Shown in pieces: positions 23,455-32,757 of a DNA stretch of 64,000 bases. The position numbers and the translations under genes were made by a program. Location: contig NZ_CP152375.1 of assembly GCF_051132615.1 (NCBI RefSeq), positions 1,302,001 through 1,366,000 on the forward strand, written 5' to 3'. The notes beneath the pieces are model-generated. The model worked only from the letters and a program-made list of their open reading frames with translations. It did not search any database and was not told the DNA's origin. Origin of the DNA: G051132615 sp051132615 (GTDB lineage: Bacteria; Pseudomonadota; Gammaproteobacteria; Burkholderiales; Neisseriaceae). Position 1 is the first letter of the stretch; each line of letters opens with the position of its first letter.

Positions 23455-23724
23455 ATGGGACATATGGTTCAATGCGTTAAGCTAAAAAAAGAAGCAGAAG
23501 GTTTAGACTTTCCACCTCTGCCAAATGAATTGGGTAAAAAAATTTACGAAAACGTATCGAAAGAAGCATGGAAAGGCTGGTTGGGTTTTCAAACCATGTT
23601 GATTAATGAAAACCGTTTAAGCCTAGCTGACCCACAAGCCCGCCAATACTTAGCCACTCAAATGGAAAACTACTTTTTTGGTGAACAACAAGGCATGCCC
23701 GCTGGATACACTCCACAACAATAA
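23455..23724 (+). CDS. yggX: YggX, Fe(II)-trafficking and oxidative-damage protection protein
   Basis: This 89-aa protein matches the family nearly end to end: VQCVKLKKEAEGLDFPPLP with the single conserved Cys, LGKKIYENVSKEAWKGW, then QTMLINENRLSLADPQARQY. It protects Fe-S clusters from oxidation. AAGGAAAA precedes the ATG. The C-terminus is extended with MPAGYTPQQ. Co-transcription with argA is likely, since a terminator follows only after yggX. Confidence 0.95.
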   Translation: MGHMVQCVKLKKEAEGLDFPPLPNELGKKIYENVSKEAWKGWLGFQTMLINENRLSLADPQARQYLATQMENYFFGEQQGMPAGYTPQQ

Positions 23725-23735
23725 AACTCAGTAAT

Positions 23736-23763
23736 AAAAAGGCCTGAATCAACAGGCCTTTTT
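23736..23763. terminator. Bidirectional terminator after yggX
   Basis: AAAAAGGCCTG (23736-23746) pairs with CAGGCCTTTTT (23753-23763). Both strands end in T-runs, serving yggX and the convergent lipoprotein gene. Confidence 0.9.
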
Positions 23764-23776
23764 CTCATTTTAATGT

Positions 23777-24517
23777 CTATTTTGTCCATATTTCTGAATT
23801 TTTATTCCAAATACTGTTCGGATCAGTCATCAATGTTTTGATGTTACCGATCAAATCAATAGGGGTATTTCCAAAAGATAAAGCTCGACCAGTTAAAAAA
23901 GACACCGCATATTCAGACCAACTACCATATCGATCCTGAGCCATTTTGCGTGCTGTTTCCAAATATTGACTGGCCTCTTTTGCGGTTAAAAAACCAGCTA
24001 AATAACTGTATCTGGCAATCACTGCAATACGTTCAATATCCCAAGCATCAATATTTTTAAAATTTTTGGCTTCTTCTTCAGAAAACCCCAAAGTGTCTAC
24101 CATTGCGCGACGATACGCAATCACATCCGCTTCTTCGTCAATACCGTCATCCAATAACATCATAATATTTGGTTCTGAACGATGCCCTTTATTTACCAGC
24201 CAATCCAATTGTTTTTTCGCTGTTGCGGCATCCGTTACATCCCAATTATGGGCTAATACAGATTGCACATTGGCCTCATCATACGCCTTGCCCATATTTA
24301 ACTCATCAATATGTTCAGCAGGCAAGACAATGGCACCAAAAGCCAAAAGCGAAGCATCAATTGCTTCAGCTGGCGCTTCAGTATGTTGTTGCGCTGGTTC
24401 AGAAACAACAGTTTTGGTATCGGTAGAAGGAGACGGTTGTGGATCATCACCACAACTGCTCAAAAATGCCGAGCTTAAAATAGCCATCACAGCCAATGCA
24501 ATTGTTTTATTTCTCAT
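23777..24517 (-). CDS. DUF1266-family lipoprotein
   Basis: This 246-aa protein has a lipoprotein signal (ALAVMAILSSAFLSSC, lipid-modified Cys22), then a Pro/Ser/Thr/Glu-rich tether (residues 25-55). The C-terminal domain of about 170 residues has the DUF1266 pattern: a helix WDVTDAATAKKQLDWLVNKG, then GHRSEPNIMM, the Asp-Ile-x-Arg region WDIERIAVIARYSYLAGFLT and SWSEYAVSFLTGRALSFG. The function of DUF1266 is unknown; members often occur near secretion loci and as possible immunity proteins. Here it stands alone beside the SRP RNA gene. Confidence 0.75.
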   Translation of the reverse strand: MRNKTIALAVMAILSSAFLSSCGDDPQPSPSTDTKTVVSEPAQQHTEAPAEAIDASLLAFGAIVLPAEHIDELNMGKAYDEANVQSVLAHNWDVTDAATAKKQLDWLVNKGHRSEPNIMMLLDDGIDEEADVIAYRRAMVDTLGFSEEEAKNFKNIDAWDIERIAVIARYSYLAGFLTAKEASQYLETARKMAQDRYGSWSEYAVSFLTGRALSFGNTPIDLIGNIKTLMTDPNSIWNKNSEIWTK

Positions 24518-24666
24518 TTTATTATATTCCAGAATAAATTTTAGTTTTCTGTCATCAAATGTTTCATCGCCATATTGTACTGAATTGTAATCGTTTCGTA
24601 TATAAAATCAGAGAAACGGTATCATAAAAAGATAAAGCTGGAGTATTTTTGAGATTTTTTTGGGAA

Positions 24667-24770
24667 GGTGGCGAGCCTAACCCTCGGCACTAACAAACTT
24701 AACTTGGGCTGCTTGCTTCCGCACCTGACCCGTTGAGCTAAACTGCTATGCGAGGAGACCCGCCATTGAG
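24667..24770 (-). ncRNA. ffs: 4.5S signal recognition particle RNA
   Basis: Read on the minus strand, the RNA has the invariant Ffh-binding tip GGGTCAGGTGCGGAAGCAAG followed by CAGCCCAAG. It includes the GGAA tetraloop and the asymmetric loop of the small SRP RNA. The ends pair as GGCGGGTC (24764-24757) with GGCTCGCC (24677-24670). At about 100 nt it matches the short form of gamma- and betaproteobacteria. A sigma70 promoter lies directly upstream. The exact ends are estimated. Confidence 0.93.
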
Positions 24771-24777
24771 ATTGGCA

Positions 24778-24806
24778 AATATACCAGCATTTACCTTATT
24801 CGCCAA
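24778..24806 (-). promoter_or_regulatory. Sigma70 promoter of ffs
   Basis: On the minus strand TTGGCG (24806-24801) and TATATT (24783-24778) are separated by exactly 17 bases. The expected start is near 24771, at the 5' end of the SRP RNA. Confidence 0.8.
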
Positions 24807-24919
24807 GCGTTTTATCGTAAAAAGAGACAGCATAGTCAAAAACCACTCAAAAAACCGACAATTTAATATTTATTACATTAAATAATATCAATCACAATTA
24901 ATATATAAAAATAGTGGGT

Positions 24920-25729
24920 TCAAATATTTTGATTCATGTCTAGAGCAGGTGTTTGTTTTGGGCTATTGGCAACCACACGAGCAGGCACCCCAACCACAGT
25001 GGAATAAGCAGGCACATCTTCCAACACCACACTGCCAGCGCCAACCTTAGCACATTCACCCACTGTAATATTGCCTAAAATGGACGCATTTGCCCCAATT
25101 AACACACCCTCTTTAATTTTCGGATGACGGTCCCCACTGGCTTTACCCGACCCACCTAAAGTGACCCCATGAAGCATCGACACATTGTCTCCAATAACGG
25201 CTGTTTCACCCACCACAACGCCCGTACCATGATCGATCATAATGCCTTTGCCTAGCTTAGCAGCAGGGTGAATATCCACCCCCATCACTTCTGAAATACG
25301 GTTTTGTAAAAAATAGGCCAAACTGTCATGCCCTTTATGCCAAAGCCAATGCGTGACCCTTTGGCTTTGAATGGCATGGAAACCCTTAAAATATAAAAGA
25401 GGCAAAGAATAATAGTCACAGGCAGGGTCACGATCATAACAAGCAATAATATCAGCATGCATCGCATGGCTAATTTGCGGATCTTCTTTTAATGCTTCTT
25501 TAAATAATTCTTGTAATGCTCGAGCATCCATCACTTGGCTGGCCAACTTACTGGATAAATGAAAAGCCAACACGTCATCCAAACTTTGATGACGCAATAC
25601 CGTCAAATGAATAAAGCTGGCCAAAAGCGGTTCGACTTTAACAGCCTGTTCCGCCTCAAAAAAAATGGTACGCCATAAATCTTCTGCAACAATATCCGCT
25701 TGTATATCATGTTGCTGAGTATCCATCAC
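24920..25729 (-). CDS. cysE: Serine O-acetyltransferase
   Basis: The product is 269 aa (E. coli CysE 273), the first committed step of cysteine synthesis. It has the N-terminal helical trimer domain (AEDLWRTIFFEAEQAV), then the left-handed beta helix of hexapeptide repeats with the catalytic region GVDIHPAAKLGKGIMIDHGT, HGVTLGGSG, DRHPKIKEGVLIGANASILG and VVGVPARVV. It starts 9 bases after rng, as the last gene of maf-rng-cysE. Confidence 0.95.
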   Translation of the reverse strand: MMDTQQHDIQADIVAEDLWRTIFFEAEQAVKVEPLLASFIHLTVLRHQSLDDVLAFHLSSKLASQVMDARALQELFKEALKEDPQISHAMHADIIACYDRDPACDYYSLPLLYFKGFHAIQSQRVTHWLWHKGHDSLAYFLQNRISEVMGVDIHPAAKLGKGIMIDHGTGVVVGETAVIGDNVSMLHGVTLGGSGKASGDRHPKIKEGVLIGANASILGNITVGECAKVGAGSVVLEDVPAYSTVVGVPARVVANSPKQTPALDMNQNI

Positions 25730-25738
25730 TTTTACTCC

Positions 25739-27250
25739 TTACAATAAAACCACATCGAATTGCTCTTGAGTATAAGTGCTTTCTACTGCTAAGAAAATAG
25801 GTTTCCCCACAAAATCAACCAGCATCGCCAACGATTGTGACTCTTCATCTAAAAACATCTCAATCACACTTGGCGCGGCCAAAATTCTGAATCCTTTAAC
25901 ATCATACCGTCTGGCTTCTCGCACAATTTCTCGTTGAATCTCATAACAAACCGTAATGGCTGTTTTGACTCTGCCCCTGCCTACACAACACGCACAAGGT
26001 TCACACAATACATGCGACAAACTGTCCCTTGTGCGTTTACGGGTAATTTCAACCAAACCTAAACTGGTAAAACCATTTACCGTTACACGGGTACGGTCAA
26101 AACTTAATGCTTTGGTTAACTCCTGCATCACAATTTGTTGGTGTTCTTCATTTTCCATATCAATGAAGTCCACAATAATCATGCCACCCAAATTTCTTAA
26201 GCGTAACTGCCTAGCCAGCATATGCGTGGCTTCTAAATTGGTTTTGAATATCGTTTCGTCAAAACTACGGTTGCCGACAAAACCACCTGTATTAATATCA
26301 ATGGTGGTCATCGCTTCAGTTTGATCAATAATTAAATAGCCTCCAAACTTTAAACTTACCTTTGGCTGCAAAGCTTTATTGATTTCCCCTTCAACCCCAA
26401 ACATTTCAAAAATCGGGCTCTCCCCTGCATGGTGTTCAATTTTAGGATATGCCGAATGAACATACTGTTCAGCAAACTCACGCATTTTATTGTAGTTCTC
26501 AGTAGAGTCCACAATAATTTTCATGGTCTTTTGCCCCGTCATATCGCGTAAAACACGTAAGCTCAAAGGTAAATCCTGAAAAATCATGGTTTCTGGTGCA
26601 GCCGTTTTAGCTTTTTCCTGAATATCCGCCCACAATTTGGTCAAAAACAATACATCTGAAGCCAACTCTTCATCCGTAGCCGTTTCTGCACTGGTGCGAA
26701 TAATATAGCCACGAGAACCACCTTCAGGCAGCACCTTTTCTAAACGCTCTTTTAAAGCCAAACGCTCTTCTTCTATTTCAATGCGTTGTGAAATACCAAT
26801 ATGACCATCTTGAGGTAAATGCACCAAAAAGCGGCCAGCCAATGAAATTTGCGTACTTAAACGAGCCCCTTTGGTATTAATAGGGTCTTTAATCACCTGA
26901 ACTAAAATCGTTTGACCTTCAAACAATACATGCTCAATACGCTGAGGAACAATCACCTCTTCCTCATTTCTTGGCTCAAGCCTCGGTTCAAATACATCAA
27001 CAATATGCAAAAATGCCGAACGTTCCAACCCTATATCAATAAACGCACTTTGCATACCAGGCAATACTCGCTTGACCAAGCCAAGATAAATATTACCCAC
27101 CAAACCATGGCTGCTTTCGCGTTCAATGTGGATTTCTTTAACCACCTCTTCTTCAAGAATCGCAACCCGTGTTTCTTGGGGCGTAATATTGATTAAAATA
27201 TTTTCTGGTGGACGATCAATATCTTTTAATAATGGAATTGCTTGTAACAT
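25739..27250 (-). CDS. rng: Ribonuclease G
   Basis: The product is 503 aa (E. coli RNase G 489). It is an endoribonuclease that matures 16S rRNA 5' ends and degrades some mRNAs. It has the S1-type RNA-binding domain (HGLVGNIYLGLVKRVLPGMQ, then SAFIDIGLERSAFLHI), the DNase-I-like catalytic domain with metal aspartates (MTTIDINTGGFVG, IIVDFIDM) and the zinc-link cysteines (CEPCACCVGRG). The N-terminus is about 15 residues longer than usual. It lies between maf (19-base gap) and cysE (9-base gap). Confidence 0.94.
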   Translation of the reverse strand: MLQAIPLLKDIDRPPENILINITPQETRVAILEEEVVKEIHIERESSHGLVGNIYLGLVKRVLPGMQSAFIDIGLERSAFLHIVDVFEPRLEPRNEEEVIVPQRIEHVLFEGQTILVQVIKDPINTKGARLSTQISLAGRFLVHLPQDGHIGISQRIEIEEERLALKERLEKVLPEGGSRGYIIRTSAETATDEELASDVLFLTKLWADIQEKAKTAAPETMIFQDLPLSLRVLRDMTGQKTMKIIVDSTENYNKMREFAEQYVHSAYPKIEHHAGESPIFEMFGVEGEINKALQPKVSLKFGGYLIIDQTEAMTTIDINTGGFVGNRSFDETIFKTNLEATHMLARQLRLRNLGGMIIVDFIDMENEEHQQIVMQELTKALSFDRTRVTVNGFTSLGLVEITRKRTRDSLSHVLCEPCACCVGRGRVKTAITVCYEIQREIVREARRYDVKGFRILAAPSVIEMFLDEESQSLAMLVDFVGKPIFLAVESTYTQEQFDVVLL

Positions 27251-27269
27251 AAAAACCTACTTTTTATTT

Positions 27270-27890
27270 TTAATCATTCTTTTCCTGATCCAACTGGCTC
27301 ATATCGGGCAGATGGATTTTGCATTGTTCAAGTAATTGTGCCGTTTCAAAAATGGGCAGCCCCATCACACTGGAGTAGCTACCGGCAATATGCGTCACAA
27401 ACAAGGCACCCAAGCCTTGAATACCATAAGCCCCAGCCTTATCAAGCGGCTCTCTGGTATGAATATAAGCATCAATGCTTTGTTCTGTTAATTGTGTTAA
27501 AGTAACTTGACTTATTTGTTCTTTTTGTAAAAACTGCCCTTCATAAACCACACACACAGAACTGATCACCTGGTGGGTTTGTCCAGACAAAATACCCAAT
27601 ATTTCCTTTGCCTGTTCTGGATCCTTGGGTTTACCATAAATGGTATCATTTAATGAAACAATGGTATCAGCCACGATAATTGGCGCTTTTGGCAACATAA
27701 GCTGTTTTTTACGCTCCACAGCAGCATGCGCCTTAAGTAAAGTGACCCTTTTTACATATTCTTCTGGCAACTCAGCGTCTTTTGGGGTTTCATCGATAGT
27801 CATCAGTATTTTTTGAGGGTTCAGCCCCATTTGTTTAAGTAATTCAAAGCGACGCGGACTACCTGAAGCTAAATACACCAGAGGTTTCAT
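27270..27890 (-). CDS. Maf/YhdE-type nucleotide pyrophosphatase
   Basis: This 206-aa house-cleaning enzyme hydrolyses dTTP/UTP and modified pyrimidine nucleotides. Signatures are YLASGSPRRFELLKQMG at the N-terminus, IIVADTIVSLNDTIYGKP with the catalytic Asp, and EPLDKAGAYGIQGLGALFV, whose Asp-Lys-Ala-Gly-Ala-Tyr favours the YhdE over the YceF subgroup. The C-terminus has about ten extra polar residues. The maf-rng order is conserved in many Pseudomonadota. Confidence 0.9.
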   Translation of the reverse strand: MKPLVYLASGSPRRFELLKQMGLNPQKILMTIDETPKDAELPEEYVKRVTLLKAHAAVERKKQLMLPKAPIIVADTIVSLNDTIYGKPKDPEQAKEILGILSGQTHQVISSVCVVYEGQFLQKEQISQVTLTQLTEQSIDAYIHTREPLDKAGAYGIQGLGALFVTHIAGSYSSVMGLPIFETAQLLEQCKIHLPDMSQLDQEKND

Positions 27891-28501
27891 AAAACAGACC
27901 TTACTCTATTGCTTGATTGTCAAAAAAACACAACTATAATTTTCCTATATTACCTGAATAAGGATATTTTTGTCCGCTAAAATAACTTTATATTTAATAA
28001 AAATAGATTATTTTACCAAATAATTGACCTTGTCATTTTCAACAATATAATTAAACAATAAGATAAAAACAAAAAAATTAAACAATAAATTAAAAATTAA
28101 TTTTTAAAAAATAAATATATCTAATGATTAGAATAAAATATATTTTTGTAATTTAATTTTAAAAATTTATTTATTTTTACTATTTTTGATTTTTAAAGTC
28201 AGTCAATCAAACTCAACATTTTTTAATTATTTTGTTGTATGATTAAATACTTTTGGGAATTTAACATATTTACGCTTTTATTTAGCAATGTTTTTTGCCT
28301 AACAACATCATTTTAACTTTCCAGAACATCATTGTTATTCACAAAAAATGAATACTGTTTTTTTAATTTCATTTATATTTCCCTTAACCGACGGTAGTCC
28401 CTTTATTATGCTATTTTGTGTATAAGGGATCATCCTAGTAAGGATTGCTTAATCTGATAGACTACATTTCTGTATTTTTTAGTACAAACTGATCAGACTC
28501 A
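27891..28501. other. Extremely AT-rich boundary between housekeeping genes and the Rhs/T6SS region
   Basis: This gap of 611 bases has no convincing open frame. Counted by hand, 28021-28200 holds 19 G/C in 180 bases (about 11 percent), far below the genes around it. Such tracts often bind nucleoid silencers and mark the edge of acquired DNA. I see no tRNA, integrase or attachment repeat. Confidence 0.5.
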
Positions 28502-29038
28502 TCATTCATGATTTGCATTTATTTTTAATTGACTTGAAAGCGTTCGCTTACGAATTAGAGAGTTTTGTGGATCTGACTTAAGAAAACGAATAGGAATATA
28601 TATTGGGAAATCAGCTATTGCGATCTTACTTTGGGTATCAACAATATCAGACCCTTCATAATCTTGTCGCCGATACTCAAATTGATATGTTACGGTAAAT
28701 GCTTTTTGCTCATCATCAATATTTTCAACTTCAATAGATACAACCTTTGCCTCAGTATTGGTACCTAGTTTTTTCATTAGCTCTCTATCTCGATAGTACA
28801 AAATACTGGAATAAATCGTTGTGATACCAATTACTGCAAGCAAGATCCCTACCGCAATAAAAATTACCCCAAGAATAATCACCAAAAAATTGCTTCTCAA
28901 AAAGAGTAATAAGACACCAAGTCCAATAAATGAAGTAGACAGCACACAAAAAACCATTATTATCGAAGTATGTTTTTTGAAGGATTGTTTTAATGCATCA
29001 TATTTATGCTTAGCGTTCTTTTTTTCTAACTCATCCAT
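28502..29038 (-). CDS. Two-helix membrane protein with DUF3592-like domain, probable orphan immunity protein
   Basis: This 178-aa protein has two transmembrane helices (about residues 25-48 and 52-77), followed by a soluble domain resembling DUF3592 (AKVVSIEVENIDDE, FTVTYQFEYRRQDYEG, FPIYIPIRFLKSDPQNSLIR). It lies directly behind a truncated Rhs tip on the same strand. The four-base-spaced stub of a lost toxin C-terminus (29042-29125) precedes it. This arrangement equals that of a toxin-immunity pair whose toxin has been deleted. Membrane immunity proteins typically protect against toxins that act in the inner membrane or periplasm. The immunity role is inferred from position. Confidence 0.6.
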   Translation of the reverse strand: MDELEKKNAKHKYDALKQSFKKHTSIIMVFCVLSTSFIGLGVLLLFLRSNFLVIILGVIFIAVGILLAVIGITTIYSSILYYRDRELMKKLGTNTEAKVVSIEVENIDDEQKAFTVTYQFEYRRQDYEGSDIVDTQSKIAIADFPIYIPIRFLKSDPQNSLIRKRTLSSQLKINANHE

Positions 29039-29041
29039 TAT

Positions 29042-29125
29042 TTATGTATAATTTCTCAAGCCTGTAATTTCTTGGAGAAACATCTTTTTACGTGAAGAAT
29101 ATCTTACTGAAATATTTTGTCGCTT
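29042..29125 (-). pseudogene. Stub of a lost Rhs toxin C-terminus
   Basis: A 27-codon frame reads KRQNISVRYSSRKKMFLQEI and TGLRNYT, then stops at 29042-29044, three bases before the DUF3592-like gene. The frame is not joined to the Rhs core upstream (29147). It looks like the last residues of a former toxin, kept because the breakpoint lay inside the toxin gene. Confidence 0.4.
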
Positions 29126-29146
29126 CACACTCCACGACGAGACGGA

Positions 29147-30862
29147 TCACCCCATCAGATTAGGCGCATACTGATAAAGATTATCCCCACCCAATAATCC
29201 AATAGGATCCTGATTACTAAACCGTCCACTATCCGCATCATAATAGCGCATTAAATTATAATGCAATCCCGTCTCAACATCATAATACTGATTTTGAAAC
29301 CTAAACGGTTGATGACCTTGATGTAGGTTATGCTCTTCGGCTATTTTTCCCCAAGTTTGGTATTTCGCATACCAAATCAACTCCCCTTTTTCATCGGTTA
29401 ACTCTTTGGGTAAGCCTACTTGATCTGTATGTAGGTAATTAATAACTATATTTTCACCAAGACTAATAAATGCTAAGGGAACAAAATTTTCTAATGATCT
29501 ATCAGTACCTGCTACAGAAATCTCACTACCATAAATATATACAACGCTTCTTTCATAACTTCTCTCTTGCAGTAACCGTGCGCCATCCCAAACAAATTCA
29601 GTTTTGTTTTCTAGGGTGTTCTTGCTGATTTGTTCTTTTCTGATTCTGCGTCCAAATACATCGTAAATGTATTGCCAGTTTTCTTTTGTGCCTTTTTTAT
29701 CAGTAATAGTGGCTTGTTGTAACTGTTGATTCAGGTTATAACTTAGCTCTAAGGTTCTATCCTTCGCTTCTTTCCTCACCATATTACCCAGCTCATCATA
29801 ATGGTAGGCGATCCCTTGATATGTTTGCACTCGGTTGGCGTGTTTGTCTATGGGTGAGACTCCTGGGTCATCTTTTAATGGTGACCATGTCGGGTCACTG
29901 AGCATTTGCTCATAATAAGCTTTGTCTTTTATGGGTTGTTTGGGCTTAGGCTGGCTGTTTTCTTGCGCATCAATAATATTATGCGCTGGGTCAAAGGCAA
30001 ATAGCTCTTGCCCTGCTTGGGTAATACGCCCTATTTTGTCATAAACGTATTGTAGACTGCTGCCTCTATTGTCTGACATTCGGGTTAAGTTACCCGCTTT
30101 ATCGTATTGGTAGCTACGTTTAACGGGGCCACTGGCAATCAGCAGCTTATTTTTGTTTTTAAGGTCTAAATCTTGTTCAAATGAGGCAACTTGTTGTTTG
30201 ATGCGCCCCATTGGGTCTAAATCGTAGAAGCTGGTTAGTTTACCTTGGCTGCGGCTGATTTCTCGATGTAAGTCGTCCCGCTCAAAATCGCTGATCACTT
30301 TGCCGTCTATATTGATTTGGTGTAAATGGCCGCTACCGTAATAGAGGTAATTGATGGTTTGCCCTGTGGGCAATACGGTGGCAATACGGTTGCCTAACTC
30401 ATCGTAAAAGTATTGCACTGTTTTGGCGGCGTTGGGGTCTAAAAAGGTTTCTTCTACGAGGGTTTGTGGGTCTAAATCGTAAGTGCGCTCACAAATCAAT
30501 TGCCCTAATGGGTCATAATCCAGTTGTATCAGGCTATGTTCGTTTTTGGCTTGAATCAGTTGATTCAGTTCATTGTATTGGAATGTACTGTGTAGCTCCT
30601 GCGCACTTTGGCTGTCATGGGCATTTTTGGCGGTCAGTTGCCCTAAAGCATCACGCTCGTAGGTTTTTTGGATCAAGGCATTCAATTGGGTTAAATCGAC
30701 ATTGGGGTGATTGACTTGCCCGTAGAGTTTTTCTTGTACCAGTTCTGAGGCTAAGTTGTAATGGTAGCCGGTGGCTTTGCCATCAAAGCCAATTTCGCCA
30801 ATTAGGTTATCCAGTATATCGTATCGTAGTGATATTGTTCGGTACTGCTGTAATAACAACAA
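29147..30862 (-). pseudogene. Displaced Rhs core fragment without toxin tip
   Basis: This is 571 codons of Rhs YD-repeat core, homologous to the full-length Rhs at 33705-37757 from about YDILDNLIGEIGFDGKATGY to GLLGGDNLYQYAPNLMG. It breaks at both ends. At the 3' end the junction usually reading NPMGWIDP has lost four bases (GGGGTGATCC instead of GGGGTGGATTGATCC), giving a TGA, so the toxin is cut off. At the 5' end, homology jumps at an ATCGTA motif near 30826 to a part of the core about 195 bases further upstream in the intact gene (35867-35893) and then ends. The first residues are not Rhs. There is no delivery domain, so it is inert unless it recombines. Confidence 0.8.
29976..30721 (-). 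repeat. Rhs core repeat, copy 1
   Basis: By line-by-line reading this 746-base block is identical to 34837-35582 (offset 4861). Differences begin at 29975/34836 and 30722/35583. Flanking Rhs sequence is clearly less similar, so this is a recent duplication or gene-conversion tract. Confidence 0.85.
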
Positions 30863-30936
30863 AATCTCTCCGAACGTTAATAGACCAACTTTAAACCATA
30901 GCTTTCCTCAATTATCAACAATAATAGTAATCGAAT

Positions 30937-31518
30937 TTATTCGATTACTATTTTAAAATTAGAATTATTTCTACAATATTTTAAAAAACTAATACTACTT
31001 TCTCTATCATTATTAAGAGCAATACATCCAAACCCTGTATCATCATGAGGATACACTGCAATATTAAGCTCAGGATTAATATAAAAACAAACCTGCCCGA
31101 TAATACCAGAATGACTCATCATGAGTTTAGAAAGCATAATAAAATGATCATAATTAAAACTAAAATCTAATGAACTAATTGGTAAAGAGCTATCACCATA
31201 TAAATAGCTCTCAAAACTATCACTCATTGTTTTTAAGATTCCATTTTTTATAAAAAATAAAAATGCATCATTATATTCTGCGAGAATTTCAGGATCACTC
31301 TCCGTTTTATCATCAAAAGATAATGCTGTCATGATAAAGAAATTATTATACTTACCAAAATAATCATCAAACATACTTACAGATTCTTGTACAATTTCAG
31401 AAGAATAACCATTTAACCGTTCAAAATATCCCACCCATCCTTTAGATGTACTGAATCCATCGAAATTAAAATCCTCGAGTGAAACTTTTTTATCTATCAA
31501 TTTTAATAATTTTTCCAT
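30937..31518 (-). CDS. Immunity protein of the displaced Rhs tip
   Basis: This 193-aa soluble, acidic protein has no signal or membrane segment. Its start overlaps the end of the Rhs tip frame (31490) by 29 bases, the usual coupling of rhs toxin and immunity genes. It carries helical segments (FFIMTALSFDD; YNDAFLFFIKNGILKTM) and a C-terminal strand region (IAVYPHDDTGFGCIAL). I do not recognise an Imm family. It most likely binds the toxin domain encoded just upstream. Confidence 0.7.
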   Translation of the reverse strand: MEKLLKLIDKKVSLEDFNFDGFSTSKGWVGYFERLNGYSSEIVQESVSMFDDYFGKYNNFFIMTALSFDDKTESDPEILAEYNDAFLFFIKNGILKTMSDSFESYLYGDSSLPISSLDFSFNYDHFIMLSKLMMSHSGIIGQVCFYINPELNIAVYPHDDTGFGCIALNNDRESSISFLKYCRNNSNFKIVIE

Positions 31519-32725
31519 CGCTTATCCCTACAGTTATCTTTTTGCTTTTATTAGGTGCAGACTTACCTATACCAACTTTCCATTCACCTGCTTTATCAGA
31601 GTGTGTAGTATGACTTTTACTCCATATTTCATTTGTGTGTTTATTTTTCCAATTTCCTTTATTTGCACGAGTAAAATCAGAAGGATGGGAAGTTGGTGTT
31701 CTCACAACATCGCCGACATTAGCATTATTAACTTTCTTTTTAGGATCGTCTAAATAACATTTAAACCCCCAAGGATCAATCCACCCCATCGGATTAGGCG
31801 CATACTGATAAAGGTTCGTCCCACCCAACAACCCAATCGGATCCTGATTGCTAAACCGCCCACTGTCCGCATCATAGTAACGCATTAAGTTATAATGCAG
31901 CCCTGTCTCAGCATCGTAATACTGGTTCTGGAACCTAAACGGTTGGTGACCTTGGTGTAGGTTATGCTCCTCGCTTACTTTACCCCAGGTCTGATATTTT
32001 GCATACCAAATCAACTCACCTTTTTCGTCGGTAAGCTCTTTAGGCAAACCGACTTGGTCTGTATGCAAGAAGTTTATTTGTGGCTCTTCTTGCTCTGGCT
32101 CTAATACGATTTGCGCTAAGGGTTCAAATCCTTCCTCTCGATAAATATAAGTAAAGGTTCGTTTATCGGTGCTTTCTTGTAATAACCGTGCACCATCCCA
32201 TACAAATTCGGTTTTCTTTTCTATGACGTTATTGCTGATTTGTTCTTTTCTGATCCTGCGTCCAAAGACATCATAGGTATATTGCCAGCTTTCTTGTTTC
32301 TCTATTTTGCTATTGTGCGTTATATTCGCTGTAATTAATTGCTGGTTAAGGTTATAACTCAGCTCTAAGGTCTTATCCTCCGCCTCTTTCCTCACCATAT
32401 TACCCAGCTCATCATAATGGTAAGTAATCCCTTGATAGCTTTGCACTCGGTTGGCGTGTTTGTCTATGGGTGAGACTTCGGGGTCGTCTTTTAACGGTGA
32501 CCATGTCGGGTCACTGAGCATTTGCTCATAATAAGCTTTGTCTTTTATGGGTTGTTTGGGCTTAGGTTGGCTGTTTTCTTGCGCATCAATAATATTATGC
32601 GCTGGGTCAAAGGCAAAGGTTTCTTGCCCTGCTTGGGTAATGCGTCCTATTTTGTCGTAAACGTAGCGTAAATTGTTGCCTCTGATGATATATCTATTAT
32701 TTTTAAAACCCCATCTTTCACACCT
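31490..32725 (-). pseudogene. Displaced Rhs tip with intact toxin domain
   Basis: The frame is open from 32725 (after TAG 32726-32728); the first ATG is at 32521. It encodes the last part of the Rhs core (LRYVYDKIGRITQAG; SGRFSNQDPIGLLGGTNLYQ; NPMGWIDPWGF). An 89-residue tip follows, rich in Lys, Asn, His and Trp (GNWKNKHTNEIWSKSHTTHS; GEWKVGIGKSAPNKSKKITV). I cannot assign this tip to a known toxin family; the basic, His/Trp-rich end would suit a small ribonuclease. The N-terminal spike-attaching part is missing, so it can be delivered only after recombination into the intact Rhs. Its immunity gene follows. Confidence 0.75.
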
Positions 32726-32757
32726 CTAAACTTGGTCAGTATGCAGGTAATTTACTA
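32726..32757 (-). pseudogene. Rhs micro-remnant (VNYLHTDQV then TAG)
   Basis: Ten codons (IVNYLHTDQV), identical to part of the Rhs tip motif, precede an in-frame TAG. They touch the end of the orphan immunity gene at 32755. Between this and the next Rhs piece (about 32680) lies about 45 bases of non-Rhs DNA. It marks an old recombination joint. Confidence 0.6.

Noticed and set aside
24066..24590. 174-codon plus-strand frame antisense to the DUF1266 lipoprotein gene
   Set aside because: Ser/Ala-rich shadow; the minus-strand frame has a signal peptide, lipobox and domain.
24661..24790. tRNA gene between the lipoprotein gene and cysE
   Set aside because: The structured sequence is the SRP RNA on the minus strand, shown by its Ffh-binding tip; no cloverleaf can be formed.
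27891..28501. Integration site (att) or insertion sequence at the island edge
   Set aside because: No tRNA end, integrase, terminal inverted repeats or target duplication is visible.
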